Of a stretch of 64,000 bases of DNA, positions 50,676 through 59,075 are shown piece by piece. Positions within the stretch are counted from its first letter, which is position 1. The number at the start of each line of letters is the position of its first letter. The notes under the pieces are model-generated. The model saw only the letters and a program-made list of their open reading frames with translations, was not told where the DNA came from and did not search any database. Source of the DNA: JBOGOC01 sp050747525 (GTDB lineage: Bacteria; Acidobacteriota; Polarisedimenticolia; JACPZX01; DASXTC01); NCBI GenBank assembly GCA_050747525.1, contig JBOGOC010000045.1, positions 62,001 through 126,000 of the forward strand, in the 5' to 3' direction. The position numbers and the translations under genes are program-made.

Positions 50676-53600
50676 ATGCTTCGGCCCTCCGGCAAACCCC
50701 GTCTTCTCGCCCTTGGTCTGACTGTCCTGTCGCTGACGGCCGCCGTGGGGATCCGGGGGGACGAGGCGCTGAGGCTCATCCCCTCGAAGCGGACCGGCCC
50801 CGGCGATCCGCTCGTCGCCTCGGTGCTCCCGCGCCTGGATCCATCCCAGGACGGATGGGACGGTGAGGTCTTCGCCGAGGCGGCGCAGAAGAGGCTCGAC
50901 CAGCTGGCCCTCGGCCTCGCGCGCCCGGCCCCTGGCTGGGACGCCGTGGTCCGCGATCTGGCCGATCCGGCCTTCGAGGGAGGCCCCCTGCGCCCCGATC
51001 CGCTGACACGAGCCTTCCAGGACGACCAGTTCACCGTCTCGCGCGCATCCGGGTCCTCGCAGGCACCGGCGCCGCATCGCGGGGAGGCCGGACTGGGACG
51101 CGCGCTCCGGGAGCTCGCGCGCCCGCTGGCCGACGGCACCGGGCTGAGGGCCGAGTTCCAGATCGTGCGCGTCGACGTTCAGCCTGCGCACGTCGAGGCC
51201 ACGGTCCTGTACGAAGGGTTCGGCCGATCGTCTTCCGGGACCGTGGAGCAGACCGCCACCTGGAGCACGCGCTGGAGGTGGGACGCCTCGCAGGGCGCGC
51301 CCCGCCTGCTGGCGGCCCGGGCCCTCACGCACGAGGAGGTGGCCCGCCGCGGGGAAGGGACCCTGTTCGCCGAGGCGACCGAGGCGACCCTGGGCGCCAA
51401 CGCCAGCTACCGCGAGCAGCTGACGTTCGGGGTCGATCACTGGCTGGAGCGCATCGAGTCGTGGATCGAGTCGGACGGGTTCGGCCACAACGGCATTGCG
51501 GTGGGAGACGTCAACGGAGACGGGCTGGATGATCTCTACATCTGCCAGATGGGCGGGCTCCCCAACCTTCTCTACGTCCAGAATCCGGACGGGACGGCCA
51601 CGGATCGCTCGGCCGAGGCGGGGGTGGACTGGCTGGAGCGCACGCGCAGCGCGTTGTTCGTGGACTTCGACAACGACGGTGACCAGGATCTGGTGGCCGC
51701 CACCAGCGTGGCCTTGCTGTTCATGGCCAACGACGGAGCCGGGAAGTTCGAGCCCAAGGCCAGCCTCTCCATCACCGGCGGCGTGATGACCTCGCGGCCG
51801 CTGGGCGGCACGCGCGCCGGCGGGGCGGAAGGGGCGACCGAAGGGGCGCACGCCTCCCGGGGAGGAGATCTGGGCGCATCGACGACATCGGATCTGGTCT
51901 CGCTGGCGGCCGCGGACTACGACGGCGACGGGCTGGTGGACCTCTACGCCTGCGTCTATCACGCGTCGGGTGAAGACTCCAGCCACTTCGCGCTGCCGGC
52001 CCCCTACCACGACGCCAACAACGGGGGCCCCGACATCCTGCTGCGCAACAAAGGCGGATGGGAGTTCGAGGACGTCACCGCGGCCTCGGGGATGGACGTC
52101 AACAACAGGCGCTTCAGCTTCGCGGCCGCCTGGGAGGACTACGACAACGACGGCGATCAGGACCTTTACGTCGCCAACGATTTCGGCCGCAAGAACCTCT
52201 ACCGCAACGACGGCGGCCGGTTCACCGACGTGGCCGCCCGCGCGGGAGTGGAGGACGTGGCCGCCGGCATGTCGGTCGACTGGAGCGACTACGACAACGA
52301 CGGCCGGATGGACCTCTACACCGGCAACATGTTCACCGCGGCCGGAAGCCGCATCGCGTGGCAGCGCCGGTTCCGGACGGGGATGCGGGAGGAGAACCTG
52401 GCGATGTACCGCCGTCACGCGCGCGGCAACTCGCTGTTCCGCAACAAGGGAGACGGCACCTTCGAGGATCTCAGCGAGCCGGCCGGCGTCACCATGGCCC
52501 GCTGGGCATGGGCGTCCAAGTGGATCGATTTCAACAACGACGGCTGGGACGACCTCGCCGTGGCCAACGGGTACTTCACCAAGGACAAGCCGATCGACCT
52601 GTCGAGCTACTTCTGGCGCCAGGTGGTGATGCAGTCTCCCGATCGGCCGGCGGAGCCGGGAGACGCGGCGGCCTACGTGCAGGCCTGGAAGGCCCTGGGA
52701 CGGCTCATCCGGCACGAGTACTCGTTCGCGGGACGTGAGCGCAACGTGGCTTTCCTCAACACGCACGCCACGGCATTCGCCACGGTGTCGGCCATCAGCG
52801 GGCTGGACTGGGCGGACGACGCCCGGGGCATCGCCGTGACCGACTGGGACGTCGACGGCGACCTGGACGTCTGGATGGTCAACCGCAACGGCCCCCGGGT
52901 GCGCTTCGCGCAGAACCGTGGCGCCGGCCCCCCGGGACGCTTCGTCTCCTTCCTGATGGAAGGGAACGGCCGGGTGAACCGGGACGCCCTGGGCGCCCGG
53001 CTGGAGCTGGTGCTGCGCGAGAAGGGGCGCACGCGATCCCTGCACCGCACCGTGCGCGCGGGCGACGGGTATCTCGCGCAGTCGAGCAAATGGGTCCACT
53101 TCGGGCTGGGCGGCGATGGGGCGGTCGTGGACCGCCTGGTGGTGACCTGGCCCGATGGCGCGCGCGAGGTGCTCGGGGGCGTGCAGGCCGGCCGGCGCCA
53201 TCGCGTGGTGAAGGGGAGCGGCCGGGCCCAGCCTCTCGATCCGCGCGCGGTGGTGACGCTGCCGGTCCGCGCAGTGGGCTCTCCCCCCGTCCAGCCGGCC
53301 GCGCGCCTGATCTTCTCCGCTCCCGCGCCGGCCCCGGTGGTGGAGTTCAAGGATCTCGAGGGAAAGACCGTGACCCTGGAAGGCGAGCGCAGGATGTCGC
53401 TGGTGACGCTGGTGAGCCGGGACTGCGCGCCCTGCTCCGCGCAGCTGGCCACCTGGGCCAAGGAGCGCGACGCGCTGGGCGCGGCGAATCTGCGCGTCAT
53501 CGCGCTGAGCATGGATGGCGACGCAGCCGCCGCGCGCGCGCAGCTGCAGGCCGCCGGGTATCCGTTCGAGACGGGGCTCGCTCCCGCCGATCTGGCCGAC

Positions 53601-54956
53601 CGGCTGGACGTCCTGCAGCGCAAGGTGGTGTGGACCCCCCGCGAGATCCCTCTGCCCACGAGCTTCCTGGTGGACGGCGACGGCCTGCTCCCCGCGATGT
53701 ACAAGGGGCCGGTGACGGTGGCGCGGGTCATGGCGGACCTGCCGGTGCTGCGCGGAGGAGGGGAGAAGAAGGTCTCGCTGGCCCTGCCGTTCGCGGGACG
53801 GCGCCAGACGCGCGGGGGCCCCGACTTCTACGACTACATGGACGGCATCGCGCAGAACTACCTCGAAGCGGGGTATCCGCGCGAGGCGGCGTCCTACTAT
53901 CGCAAGGTGCTGCGCATCAAGCCGCAGCGCGCCGCGGCCCGCGCCAACCTGGGGATCGCGCTGGCCAACATGGGCCAGACCGACGAGGCGATCGCTCAGT
54001 ACCGCGAGGTGCTGGCGCAGGACCCCAACCAGCCCGCGGCCCTCAGCAACCTGGGGTTCGCACTGGCGGGGCAGGGAAAGCTGGACGAGGCGATTCCGCT
54101 GTACACCAGGGCGCTGGAGCTGGAGCCGGACAACACATCGGCCCTGAACAACATGGGCGCAGCCCTCGCGGCGCGGGGCCATCACGAAGAGGCCGCCGCC
54201 CGCTACCGCCGGGTGCTGGAGCTGGACCCGGCCAACGCCCCCGCGCACAACAACCTGGCGCTCGCTCTCTCGCGGCTGGGTCGCGACGGCGAGGCCATGG
54301 ACCACTACCGGCAGGTGCTGCTCATCGATCCGTCCAACGTGGTGGCGCGGATCAACCTGGCCCTCGCCCTGGGGCGCAGCGGGCGCCCGGCGGAAGGGCG
54401 GGCCCTCCTGGAAGAGGCAGTGCGCCTGCAGCCGGGACATCCCGAAGCTCTCTATCATCTGGGGGCCGCGCTGCTGCGCGAAGGAAGGACCGACGAGGCC
54501 AGGGCCCGCCTGGAGGAGGCCGTGCGCCTCAAGCCCGATCTGGGGCAGGCCGGCTTCTACCTCAGCGTGGCGCTGGTGCGCAGCGGGCAGATCGACGCCG
54601 CGCTGGATCACTTTGCACGTGCCGTGCGCCTGGCCCCCGACTCTCCCGAGGCCGCGATCCGCTTCGCGTGGATCCTGGCCACCAACCAGGATCCGCTGTT
54701 TCGGGACGGCGCACGCGCCGTGGTGCTGGCGCGCCGCGTCTGTGACACTGCGTCACGCCCGGACGCCGTCTGCCTCGACACGCTGGCGGCCGCGCTCGCG
54801 GAGGCGGGCCGCTACCCCGAGGCGGTGCAGACCGCCACGCGCGCCGCCGACGAGGCGCGGCGCGGCGGCGACACCCAGAGGCTCGCGGCGATCCAGGAGA
54901 GGCTCGGTCTCTATGGGGCGGGGCGCCCCTTCCGCGACGGCGCGCCCTCGCGCTGA
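50676..54956 (+). CDS. Three-part secreted protein: FG-GAP/ASPIC-UnbV, thioredoxin-like, and TPR domains
   Basis: 1426 residues. Signal peptide about 1-27, then a unique region (about 28-260). FG-GAP units span 265-760 (GDVNGDGLDDLY, VDFDNDGDQDLV, EDYDNDGDQDLY, TDWDVDGDLDVW). ASPIC/UnbV is at about 766-850 (NRDALGARLELV, GYLAQSSKWVHFGLG). A thioredoxin/AhpC-TSA-like domain (about 885-1030) has a C917-x-x-C920 motif in SRDCAPCSAQ and a PLPTSFLVDGDG segment. About nine TPR units (1050-1400) finish the protein (PREAASYYRKVLRIKPQ, DEAIPLYTRALELEPDN). The redox domain suggests thiol-disulfide work outside the cytoplasm, with TPRs for partner binding. Confidence 0.9.
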   Translation: MLRPSGKPRLLALGLTVLSLTAAVGIRGDEALRLIPSKRTGPGDPLVASVLPRLDPSQDGWDGEVFAEAAQKRLDQLALGLARPAPGWDAVVRDLADPAFEGGPLRPDPLTRAFQDDQFTVSRASGSSQAPAPHRGEAGLGRALRELARPLADGTGLRAEFQIVRVDVQPAHVEATVLYEGFGRSSSGTVEQTATWSTRWRWDASQGAPRLLAARALTHEEVARRGEGTLFAEATEATLGANASYREQLTFGVDHWLERIESWIESDGFGHNGIAVGDVNGDGLDDLYICQMGGLPNLLYVQNPDGTATDRSAEAGVDWLERTRSALFVDFDNDGDQDLVAATSVALLFMANDGAGKFEPKASLSITGGVMTSRPLGGTRAGGAEGATEGAHASRGGDLGASTTSDLVSLAAADYDGDGLVDLYACVYHASGEDSSHFALPAPYHDANNGGPDILLRNKGGWEFEDVTAASGMDVNNRRFSFAAAWEDYDNDGDQDLYVANDFGRKNLYRNDGGRFTDVAARAGVEDVAAGMSVDWSDYDNDGRMDLYTGNMFTAAGSRIAWQRRFRTGMREENLAMYRRHARGNSLFRNKGDGTFEDLSEPAGVTMARWAWASKWIDFNNDGWDDLAVANGYFTKDKPIDLSSYFWRQVVMQSPDRPAEPGDAAAYVQAWKALGRLIRHEYSFAGRERNVAFLNTHATAFATVSAISGLDWADDARGIAVTDWDVDGDLDVWMVNRNGPRVRFAQNRGAGPPGRFVSFLMEGNGRVNRDALGARLELVLREKGRTRSLHRTVRAGDGYLAQSSKWVHFGLGGDGAVVDRLVVTWPDGAREVLGGVQAGRRHRVVKGSGRAQPLDPRAVVTLPVRAVGSPPVQPAARLIFSAPAPAPVVEFKDLEGKTVTLEGERRMSLVTLVSRDCAPCSAQLATWAKERDALGAANLRVIALSMDGDAAAARAQLQAAGYPFETGLAPADLADRLDVLQRKVVWTPREIPLPTSFLVDGDGLLPAMYKGPVTVARVMADLPVLRGGGEKKVSLALPFAGRRQTRGGPDFYDYMDGIAQNYLEAGYPREAASYYRKVLRIKPQRAAARANLGIALANMGQTDEAIAQYREVLAQDPNQPAALSNLGFALAGQGKLDEAIPLYTRALELEPDNTSALNNMGAALAARGHHEEAAARYRRVLELDPANAPAHNNLALALSRLGRDGEAMDHYRQVLLIDPSNVVARINLALALGRSGRPAEGRALLEEAVRLQPGHPEALYHLGAALLREGRTDEARARLEEAVRLKPDLGQAGFYLSVALVRSGQIDAALDHFARAVRLAPDSPEAAIRFAWILATNQDPLFRDGARAVVLARRVCDTASRPDAVCLDTLAAALAEAGRYPEAVQTATRAADEARRGGDTQRLAAIQERLGLYGAGRPFRDGAPSR

Positions 54957-54973
54957 AAAAGACAGGACCGGCC

Positions 54974-55003
54974 TTGACCACGCGCCGGGCGGGGCTGTAT
55001 CCT
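54974..55003 (+). promoter_or_regulatory. Promoter of the iron-transporter operon
   Basis: TTGACC (54974-54979), 18-nt spacer, TATCCT (54998-55003). The predicted start is near 55010, just upstream of the palindrome at 55016-55030. Confidence 0.5.
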
Positions 55004-55015
55004 GTCCCAGGATTC

Positions 55016-55030
55016 TGAGACTGAATCTCA
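55016..55030. promoter_or_regulatory. Fur-like 7-1-7 palindrome
   Basis: TGAGACTGAATCTCA fits the 7-1-7 form of Fur boxes (TGATAATnATTATCA in the classic case), with 6 of 7 arm pairs symmetric. It covers about +7 to +21 of the predicted transcript, a repressor position. Direct CTAGCG repeats follow at 55033-55038 and 55043-55048. Confidence 0.5.
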
Positions 55031-55059
55031 ACTAGCGATTTCTAGCGGATGGGGCGGAC

Positions 55060-55833
55060 ATGCTGCCGATCTTCGTGATCACGCTGCGGGAGGGGCTCGA
55101 GGCCTTTCTGATCGTGGCCATCAGCCTCGCCTGGCTCCGGCGTGAAGGTCGCCACGACCTGGTCCCCGCGGTCCACTGGGGGATCGGCTGGTCGGTGGTG
55201 CTCAGCGTGGGGGCCGGCTTGCTCCTGCAGCGCGCTGCCAACCAGGCGCTGTGGGAGGGGGTGCTGGCCATCGTGGCCGCCCTGCTGGTGGGCACACTCA
55301 CGGTGCATATGTGGAGAGCGGCCCGCCGGATGAAGGCCGAGATCGAAGGACGGCTGCGCGCCTCCGCCCTCAAGGCGGGGGGAGCCGCCTTCGCGGGGGT
55401 GATGCTCTTCACGGTGATCATGGTGACGCGCGAAGGGATGGAGACCGCGCTGCTGGTGAACGCGCTGCTGCTGCAGGTCGGATCGGGAACGATCCTGGCG
55501 GGCGCCGCGGCCGGCATCGTGTGCGCCGCGGCCGTCGCCTGGCTCTGGACGCTCTACGGGCAGCGGATCAATCTGGCCCGCTTCTTCCAGGTGACCGCCA
55601 TCTTCCTGCTGGTGTTCGTGGCGCAGCTTCTCATCTACGGGTTCCACGAGCTGACCGAGGCGGGCGTCCTTCCCAACAGCGAGGCGCTGCACTGGGCCAC
55701 CGAGCCGTACGGCCCCGACGGCCGGTACGGACAGTACCTCAGCTACATGCTGGTGCTCCTGCCGGTGGCCTGGCTGGCCTGGAGCGCGCTGCGAGGTCAG
55801 TCTCCGCCTCGGCCCGCCCCCGGGTCGCGCTGA
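55060..55833 (+). CDS. FTR1-family iron permease
   Basis: 257 residues with seven hydrophobic helices. The two REGxE motifs that define FTR1/EfeU permeases are REGLE at 10-14 and REGME at 124-128; their Glu residues coordinate iron during passage. The GQYLSYMLVLLPVAWLAW segment forms the last helix. Yeast Ftr1 and bacterial EfeU work with a ferroxidase or with EfeO/EfeB; none of these is adjacent. It is followed after 6 nt by a VIT1-type transporter. The operator-like palindrome suggests iron-dependent control. Confidence 0.92.
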   Translation: MLPIFVITLREGLEAFLIVAISLAWLRREGRHDLVPAVHWGIGWSVVLSVGAGLLLQRAANQALWEGVLAIVAALLVGTLTVHMWRAARRMKAEIEGRLRASALKAGGAAFAGVMLFTVIMVTREGMETALLVNALLLQVGSGTILAGAAAGIVCAAAVAWLWTLYGQRINLARFFQVTAIFLLVFVAQLLIYGFHELTEAGVLPNSEALHWATEPYGPDGRYGQYLSYMLVLLPVAWLAWSALRGQSPPRPAPGSR

Positions 55834-55839
55834 CCCCCG

Positions 55840-56535
55840 ATGCCTCAGACCCCTCACGTCGAGCGGCACTTCACGGCTGGCGACGCCGTGCGCGACGTGG
55901 TGATCGGGATGTCGGACGGCCTCACCGTCCCCTTCGCCCTGGCCGCCGGGCTTTCAGGCGCCATCGACTCGAACGAGCTCATCGTGACTGCGGGAGCGGC
56001 CGAGATCGCCGCGGGGGCCATCGCCATGGGCCTGGGCGGATATCTGGCCGGCCGCAGCTACCTGGAGCACTACGCGAGCGAGCGCCAGCGCGAGCAGATG
56101 GAGGTGGCGCAGAAGCCCGAGGCCGAGGTGAAGGAGGTGAAGGACGTCTTTCGCGAATACGGCCTCTCGGACGAAGAAATGGAGCCGATTGTGCGAGCCC
56201 TCACCTCGCGCCCGCGCGCGTGGGTGGACTTCATGATGCGGTTCGAGCTGGGCCTGGAGAAGCCCGACCCGCGCCGCGCCCGCCACAGCGCCCTGACCAT
56301 CGGAGGAGCCTACGTGGTCGGCGGCCTCATCCCGCTGTCTCCCTACATCTTCATGGCCGAGCCTCGCTCCGCGCTGTGGGCATCGGTGGCGCTGACCGCC
56401 ACGGCCCTGATCGTGTTCGGCTACATCAAGGGGCACTTCACCGGCGCGCGTCCCGTCCGCTCCGCAGGGCAGACCGTCCTGATCGGCGGCGTGGCCGCTT
56501 CGGCGGCCTACCTGCTGGCCAGCTGGTTGTCGTAG
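55840..56535 (+). CDS. VIT1/CCC1-family iron or manganese transporter
   Basis: 231 residues with five predicted membrane helices. The N-terminal helix GMSDGLTVPFALAAGLSGA and the AAEIAAGAIAMGLGGYLAGRS segment are VIT1 signatures. The cytoplasmic metal-binding region between helices 2 and 3 is Glu-rich (EVAQKPEAEVKEVKDVF, LSDEEMEPI). Relatives move ferrous iron or manganese out of the cytosol. Combined with the permease upstream, the operon would import iron and guard against excess. Its TAG stop is part of a TAGAAT box for the next gene. Confidence 0.9.
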   Translation: MPQTPHVERHFTAGDAVRDVVIGMSDGLTVPFALAAGLSGAIDSNELIVTAGAAEIAAGAIAMGLGGYLAGRSYLEHYASERQREQMEVAQKPEAEVKEVKDVFREYGLSDEEMEPIVRALTSRPRAWVDFMMRFELGLEKPDPRRARHSALTIGGAYVVGGLIPLSPYIFMAEPRSALWASVALTATALIVFGYIKGHFTGARPVRSAGQTVLIGGVAASAAYLLASWLS

Positions 56536-56572
56536 AATTCCTCATCCGTCAACCACAGCAGAAGGAGCAGCC

Positions 56573-57028
56573 ATGCCCGTGAAGCCGGTGCCCGAGGGTT
56601 ACCACACCGTCACGCCGTACCTCATCGTGCATCAGGGAACCGAGGCTCTTGCCTGGTACACGAAGGCCCTGGATGCCAAGGAGCTGATGCGCTTCGAGGT
56701 CGCCGGCGGCAAGATCGGCCACGCGGAGTTCAAGCTGGGCGACTCCATCGTGATGATGGCCGACGAGGCCCCGGAGATGGGGCACCGCAGCCCCAAGTCA
56801 CTTGGGGGCGCCGGCGTGTCCCTGGCGATCTACGTGCCCGACGTGGACAAGGCCTATGCCCGGGCCATCGCGGCTGGAGGGAAGGAGATCAAGCCGCTGG
56901 CCAATCAGTTCTACGGGGATCGCTCGGGGACCTTCCAGGATCCGTTCGGCCACGTGTGGACCATCGCCACCCACGTCGAGGACGTCACTCCGGACGAGAT
57001 GAAGCGCCGCATGAAAGCGATGAAGTAG
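56573..57028 (+). CDS. VOC-family (PhnB/glyoxalase-like) protein
   Basis: 151 residues with AAGGAG 8 nt before the ATG. Two beta-alpha-beta-beta-beta halves typical of the vicinal oxygen chelate fold are present: VTPYLIVHQGTEALAWYTKALDA, then KIGHAEFKLGDSIVMMADE, and then VSLAIYVPDVDKAYARAIAAGG, ending with RSGTFQDPFGHVWTIATHVED. H50 in GHAEF and the later DPFGHVW are metal-ligand positions in relatives. The substrate is unknown; PhnB-like proteins are not proven enzymes. It is followed by a strong hairpin. Confidence 0.9.
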   Translation: MPVKPVPEGYHTVTPYLIVHQGTEALAWYTKALDAKELMRFEVAGGKIGHAEFKLGDSIVMMADEAPEMGHRSPKSLGGAGVSLAIYVPDVDKAYARAIAAGGKEIKPLANQFYGDRSGTFQDPFGHVWTIATHVEDVTPDEMKRRMKAMK

Positions 57029-57035
57029 CTGCGAT

Positions 57036-57063
57036 GGCCGGGCCCGGACGCCCGGGCCCGGCC
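57036..57063. terminator. Perfect 12-bp GC hairpin between convergent genes
   Basis: GGCCGGGCCCGG (57036-57047) pairs perfectly with CCGGGCCCGGCC (57052-57063) over an ACGC loop. It lies 7 nt after the VOC stop and 10 nt from the DUF1579 stop on the other strand, so it can end both. There is no T-run. Confidence 0.65.
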
Positions 57064-57073
57064 GATCATCGGG

Positions 57074-57547
57074 TCACTTCTTCGTGTACGTAGAGTCCAT
57101 GAACTTCGCCCAGCTCTTGCCGTCCTGCGAGTTCTCGATGCTGAAGGTGTGCCGCCTGTCGTCCAGGAAGGTGTAGATGTACTTCGAGTGACCCATGGGG
57201 TTTTGCGACCTGAAGGTGAGGACATTCCCTTCCCAGGTCCCCTTGGCGGGCTTCCACTGCCCCATCCCCATCGAGTCGAACCAGTTGAGCGTGTAGCAGC
57301 CCTGCTGCGCGTCGTAGCCGAACACACCGTGCCCGCGGTAGTTGACCTTGCCGCCCCGCTCCTGCACGTAGTCGGTGATCACGAAGAAGCCGTCCAGATC
57401 GACGCGTCCCTCCGAGCGTCCCACCGCGGGGCCCCCCTTGGGGTCCCAGGGGCTGGGATGGAGGGTCTCCTCGCCGGTCCAGCGTCCGGCGAGAACCTGG
57501 AGCTTCTTGTGCTCCTCCTGCGGCGTGGGCATGCCCATCATGGTCAT
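57074..57547 (-). CDS. DUF1579-family protein
   Basis: 157 residues from the ATG at 57547, preceded by AAAGGAG at 8 nt. The sequence is a lipocalin-like barrel of the DUF1579 type: HKKLQVLAGRWTGEETLHPSPW, then EGRVDLDGFFVITDY, then GHGVFGYDAQQGCYTLNWFDSMG, and WEGNVLTFRSQNPMG near the end. It is cytoplasmic by its lack of a signal. Function unknown. It lies 31 nt downstream of a small membrane-protein gene on the same strand. Confidence 0.85.
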   Translation of the reverse strand: MTMMGMPTPQEEHKKLQVLAGRWTGEETLHPSPWDPKGGPAVGRSEGRVDLDGFFVITDYVQERGGKVNYRGHGVFGYDAQQGCYTLNWFDSMGMGQWKPAKGTWEGNVLTFRSQNPMGHSKYIYTFLDDRRHTFSIENSQDGKSWAKFMDSTYTKK

Positions 57548-57578
57548 GGCATCGTCTCCTTTGAAAGGATTCTTCTCA

Positions 57579-57962
57579 TCATACGTGGGAATGCTGCGCG
57601 GTTTTCCCCAGGGGAGGCCGGCCGAATCGCTGAGTGGCGAAGCCGACCACGGCGCCCAGCGCCGTGCCGGGGAGCATGATCTCAAAGTAGTAGTGCTTGT
57701 TGTCGGGGTTAGGCATGGCGGCCACCAGGTAGCTGAGGGCCAGCCCCACCACCAGGCCGAACACGATCCCCATCGGCAGCGAATTCATGCGTCGGGCGAA
57801 CACCCCCGCCAGCACGCCGGTGAGGAGTCCCTTGAAGGTGGATCCGATGATGATCTCGACGATGGCGGCCTTGACGTCGGGGTAGGGGTACAGATATGCG
57901 GCGGATCCGTCGATGAGCCCCAGCAGGGCGCCCAGCAGCAGTCCCAGTACTGGTTTGGACAT
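57579..57962 (-). CDS. Small four-helix membrane protein, unknown function
   Basis: 127 residues with GGAGG before the ATG. About four hydrophobic, Gly-rich helices (LGLLLGALLGLIDG, GSTFKGLLTGVLAGVFA, GIVFGLVVGLALSYLVA, LPGTALGAVVGFA) suggest a membrane protein with close helix packing. It resembles unnamed proteins that often sit beside DUF1579 genes. No charged residues suggest a transport path. It is the first gene of a two-gene unit with the DUF1579 protein. Confidence 0.75.
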   Translation of the reverse strand: MSKPVLGLLLGALLGLIDGSAAYLYPYPDVKAAIVEIIIGSTFKGLLTGVLAGVFARRMNSLPMGIVFGLVVGLALSYLVAAMPNPDNKHYYFEIMLPGTALGAVVGFATQRFGRPPLGKTAQHSHV

Positions 57963-58013
57963 GTCAATCCTCCTTGGTCTTCCTGTTCAACCTTTCCCGG
58001 ACTTCCTTGAGGC

Positions 58014-59075
58014 TCAGCGGCCCGTCACGACCAGCACGGTCACCCGCATGAGCAGGTACGCGGCCACGAGCAGGGCGAGGGTGCGGTGCTTCCGCAGCAC
58101 CCGGGCCCCCTTTTCCAGGGGAGTCTCGCGGTGCGCGGCCACGGGGAGCCCGTCCAGGTACCGCTCGATGTCCCCCGCCATCTCCAGGGCCGATTCGTAC
58201 CGCCCGGCCGGGTCCTTGGCCATCGCCTTGAGGCAGATCGATTGCAGGGAGCGCGGCACCGCGGGAACGGCCTGGCGCAGGGACGGTGGCGGGCTTTCGA
58301 TCACGCGGGTCAGGACTTCCCGGGGTGAATCGCCCTCGAAGGGAGGGCGCCCCGACAGCAGGAAGTGGAGGATCCCGCCCAGCGCATGAACGTCGGCGCG
58401 TGCGTCGAGCCGCTGGACTTCGCCGCGCGCCTGCTCGGGGGCCATCCAGGCGGGAGTGCCGATGACCGCTCCGGGGAGCGTGGCCGTGGGGCCGGGATGC
58501 GTTTCACCGGGACCGGACGTCCCGCCGGAGTGCCCCGCGGAAACCACCTCCGATGCGCCCAGCACCTTGGCCACCCCCCAGTCCATCACCAGCGGCTCGC
58601 CGAACGGGCCCACCATGATGTTGTCGGGCTTGAGGTCCCTGTGGATCACGCCGCGCGCGTGCGCGAAGGCCACGGTGCCGCACACCGTCTGGAACAGCCG
58701 CAGCATGGCCGGTGAGGAGGGGCCTTCGGCCCGCCACTCGTCCAGCCTGCGTCCCCGCACCAGAGTCATGACGTAGAAGACCCGTCCATCCGGGAGCGTG
58801 CCGGCGTCGTGCACCGGGATGATGTTGGGATGCTCGAGCCGCGCCAGGTGCCGGGCTTCGGCCATCAGGCGACCGGCCAGATCCCCTGAAGGATCGGGGG
58901 CGCTGAGCACCTTCATGGCCACCTCGCGCCCGAGCACCGTGTCGCGCACCGTGTAGATCGTCCCCATCCCGCCGCGCGCGATGCGCTCGGGATTCTCGTA
59001 GCGCGTGCCGGTCAGATCGGGCAGGTCGGCCACGTCGCGCAGGTGGCCCAGCATGCGATCGTCGAGAGGGCTCAC
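58014..59075 (-). CDS. Membrane-anchored Ser/Thr protein kinase without an extracellular sensor
   Basis: 353 residues from a GTG at 59075 that overlaps the sigma-factor stop (GTGA); an ATG at 59054 is possible. The Hanks-type kinase has a Gly-rich loop (RIARGGMGTIY), ATP-anchoring K55 in VAMKVL, catalytic HRDLKPDN with HRD at 145-147, and DWG at 165-167 in place of DFG, a change common in bacterial kinases. An acidic-poor insert (SAGHSGGTSGPGE) precedes GTPAWMAPEQA. One membrane helix (about 332-350) follows and the protein ends, with no PASTA, WD or TPR sensor. It is coupled to the ECF sigma factor gene. Confidence 0.9.
   Translation of the reverse strand: MSPLDDRMLGHLRDVADLPDLTGTRYENPERIARGGMGTIYTVRDTVLGREVAMKVLSAPDPSGDLAGRLMAEARHLARLEHPNIIPVHDAGTLPDGRVFYVMTLVRGRRLDEWRAEGPSSPAMLRLFQTVCGTVAFAHARGVIHRDLKPDNIMVGPFGEPLVMDWGVAKVLGASEVVSAGHSGGTSGPGETHPGPTATLPGAVIGTPAWMAPEQARGEVQRLDARADVHALGGILHFLLSGRPPFEGDSPREVLTRVIESPPPSLRQAVPAVPRSLQSICLKAMAKDPAGRYESALEMAGDIERYLDGLPVAAHRETPLEKGARVLRKHRTLALLVAAYLLMRVTVLVVTGR

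Noticed and set aside
54747..54764. TGTGACACTGCGTCACG as a third CRP-like site
   Set aside because: The spacer is 7 nt instead of 6 and it lies deep within the coding sequence of the 1426-residue fusion gene.
58456..58520. CCGGGACCGGAC in the kinase gene as a third copy of the ADOP operator
   Set aside because: Only one arm-like word matches; there is no inverted partner at the right distance, no sigma-54 element, and it lies inside a coding region.
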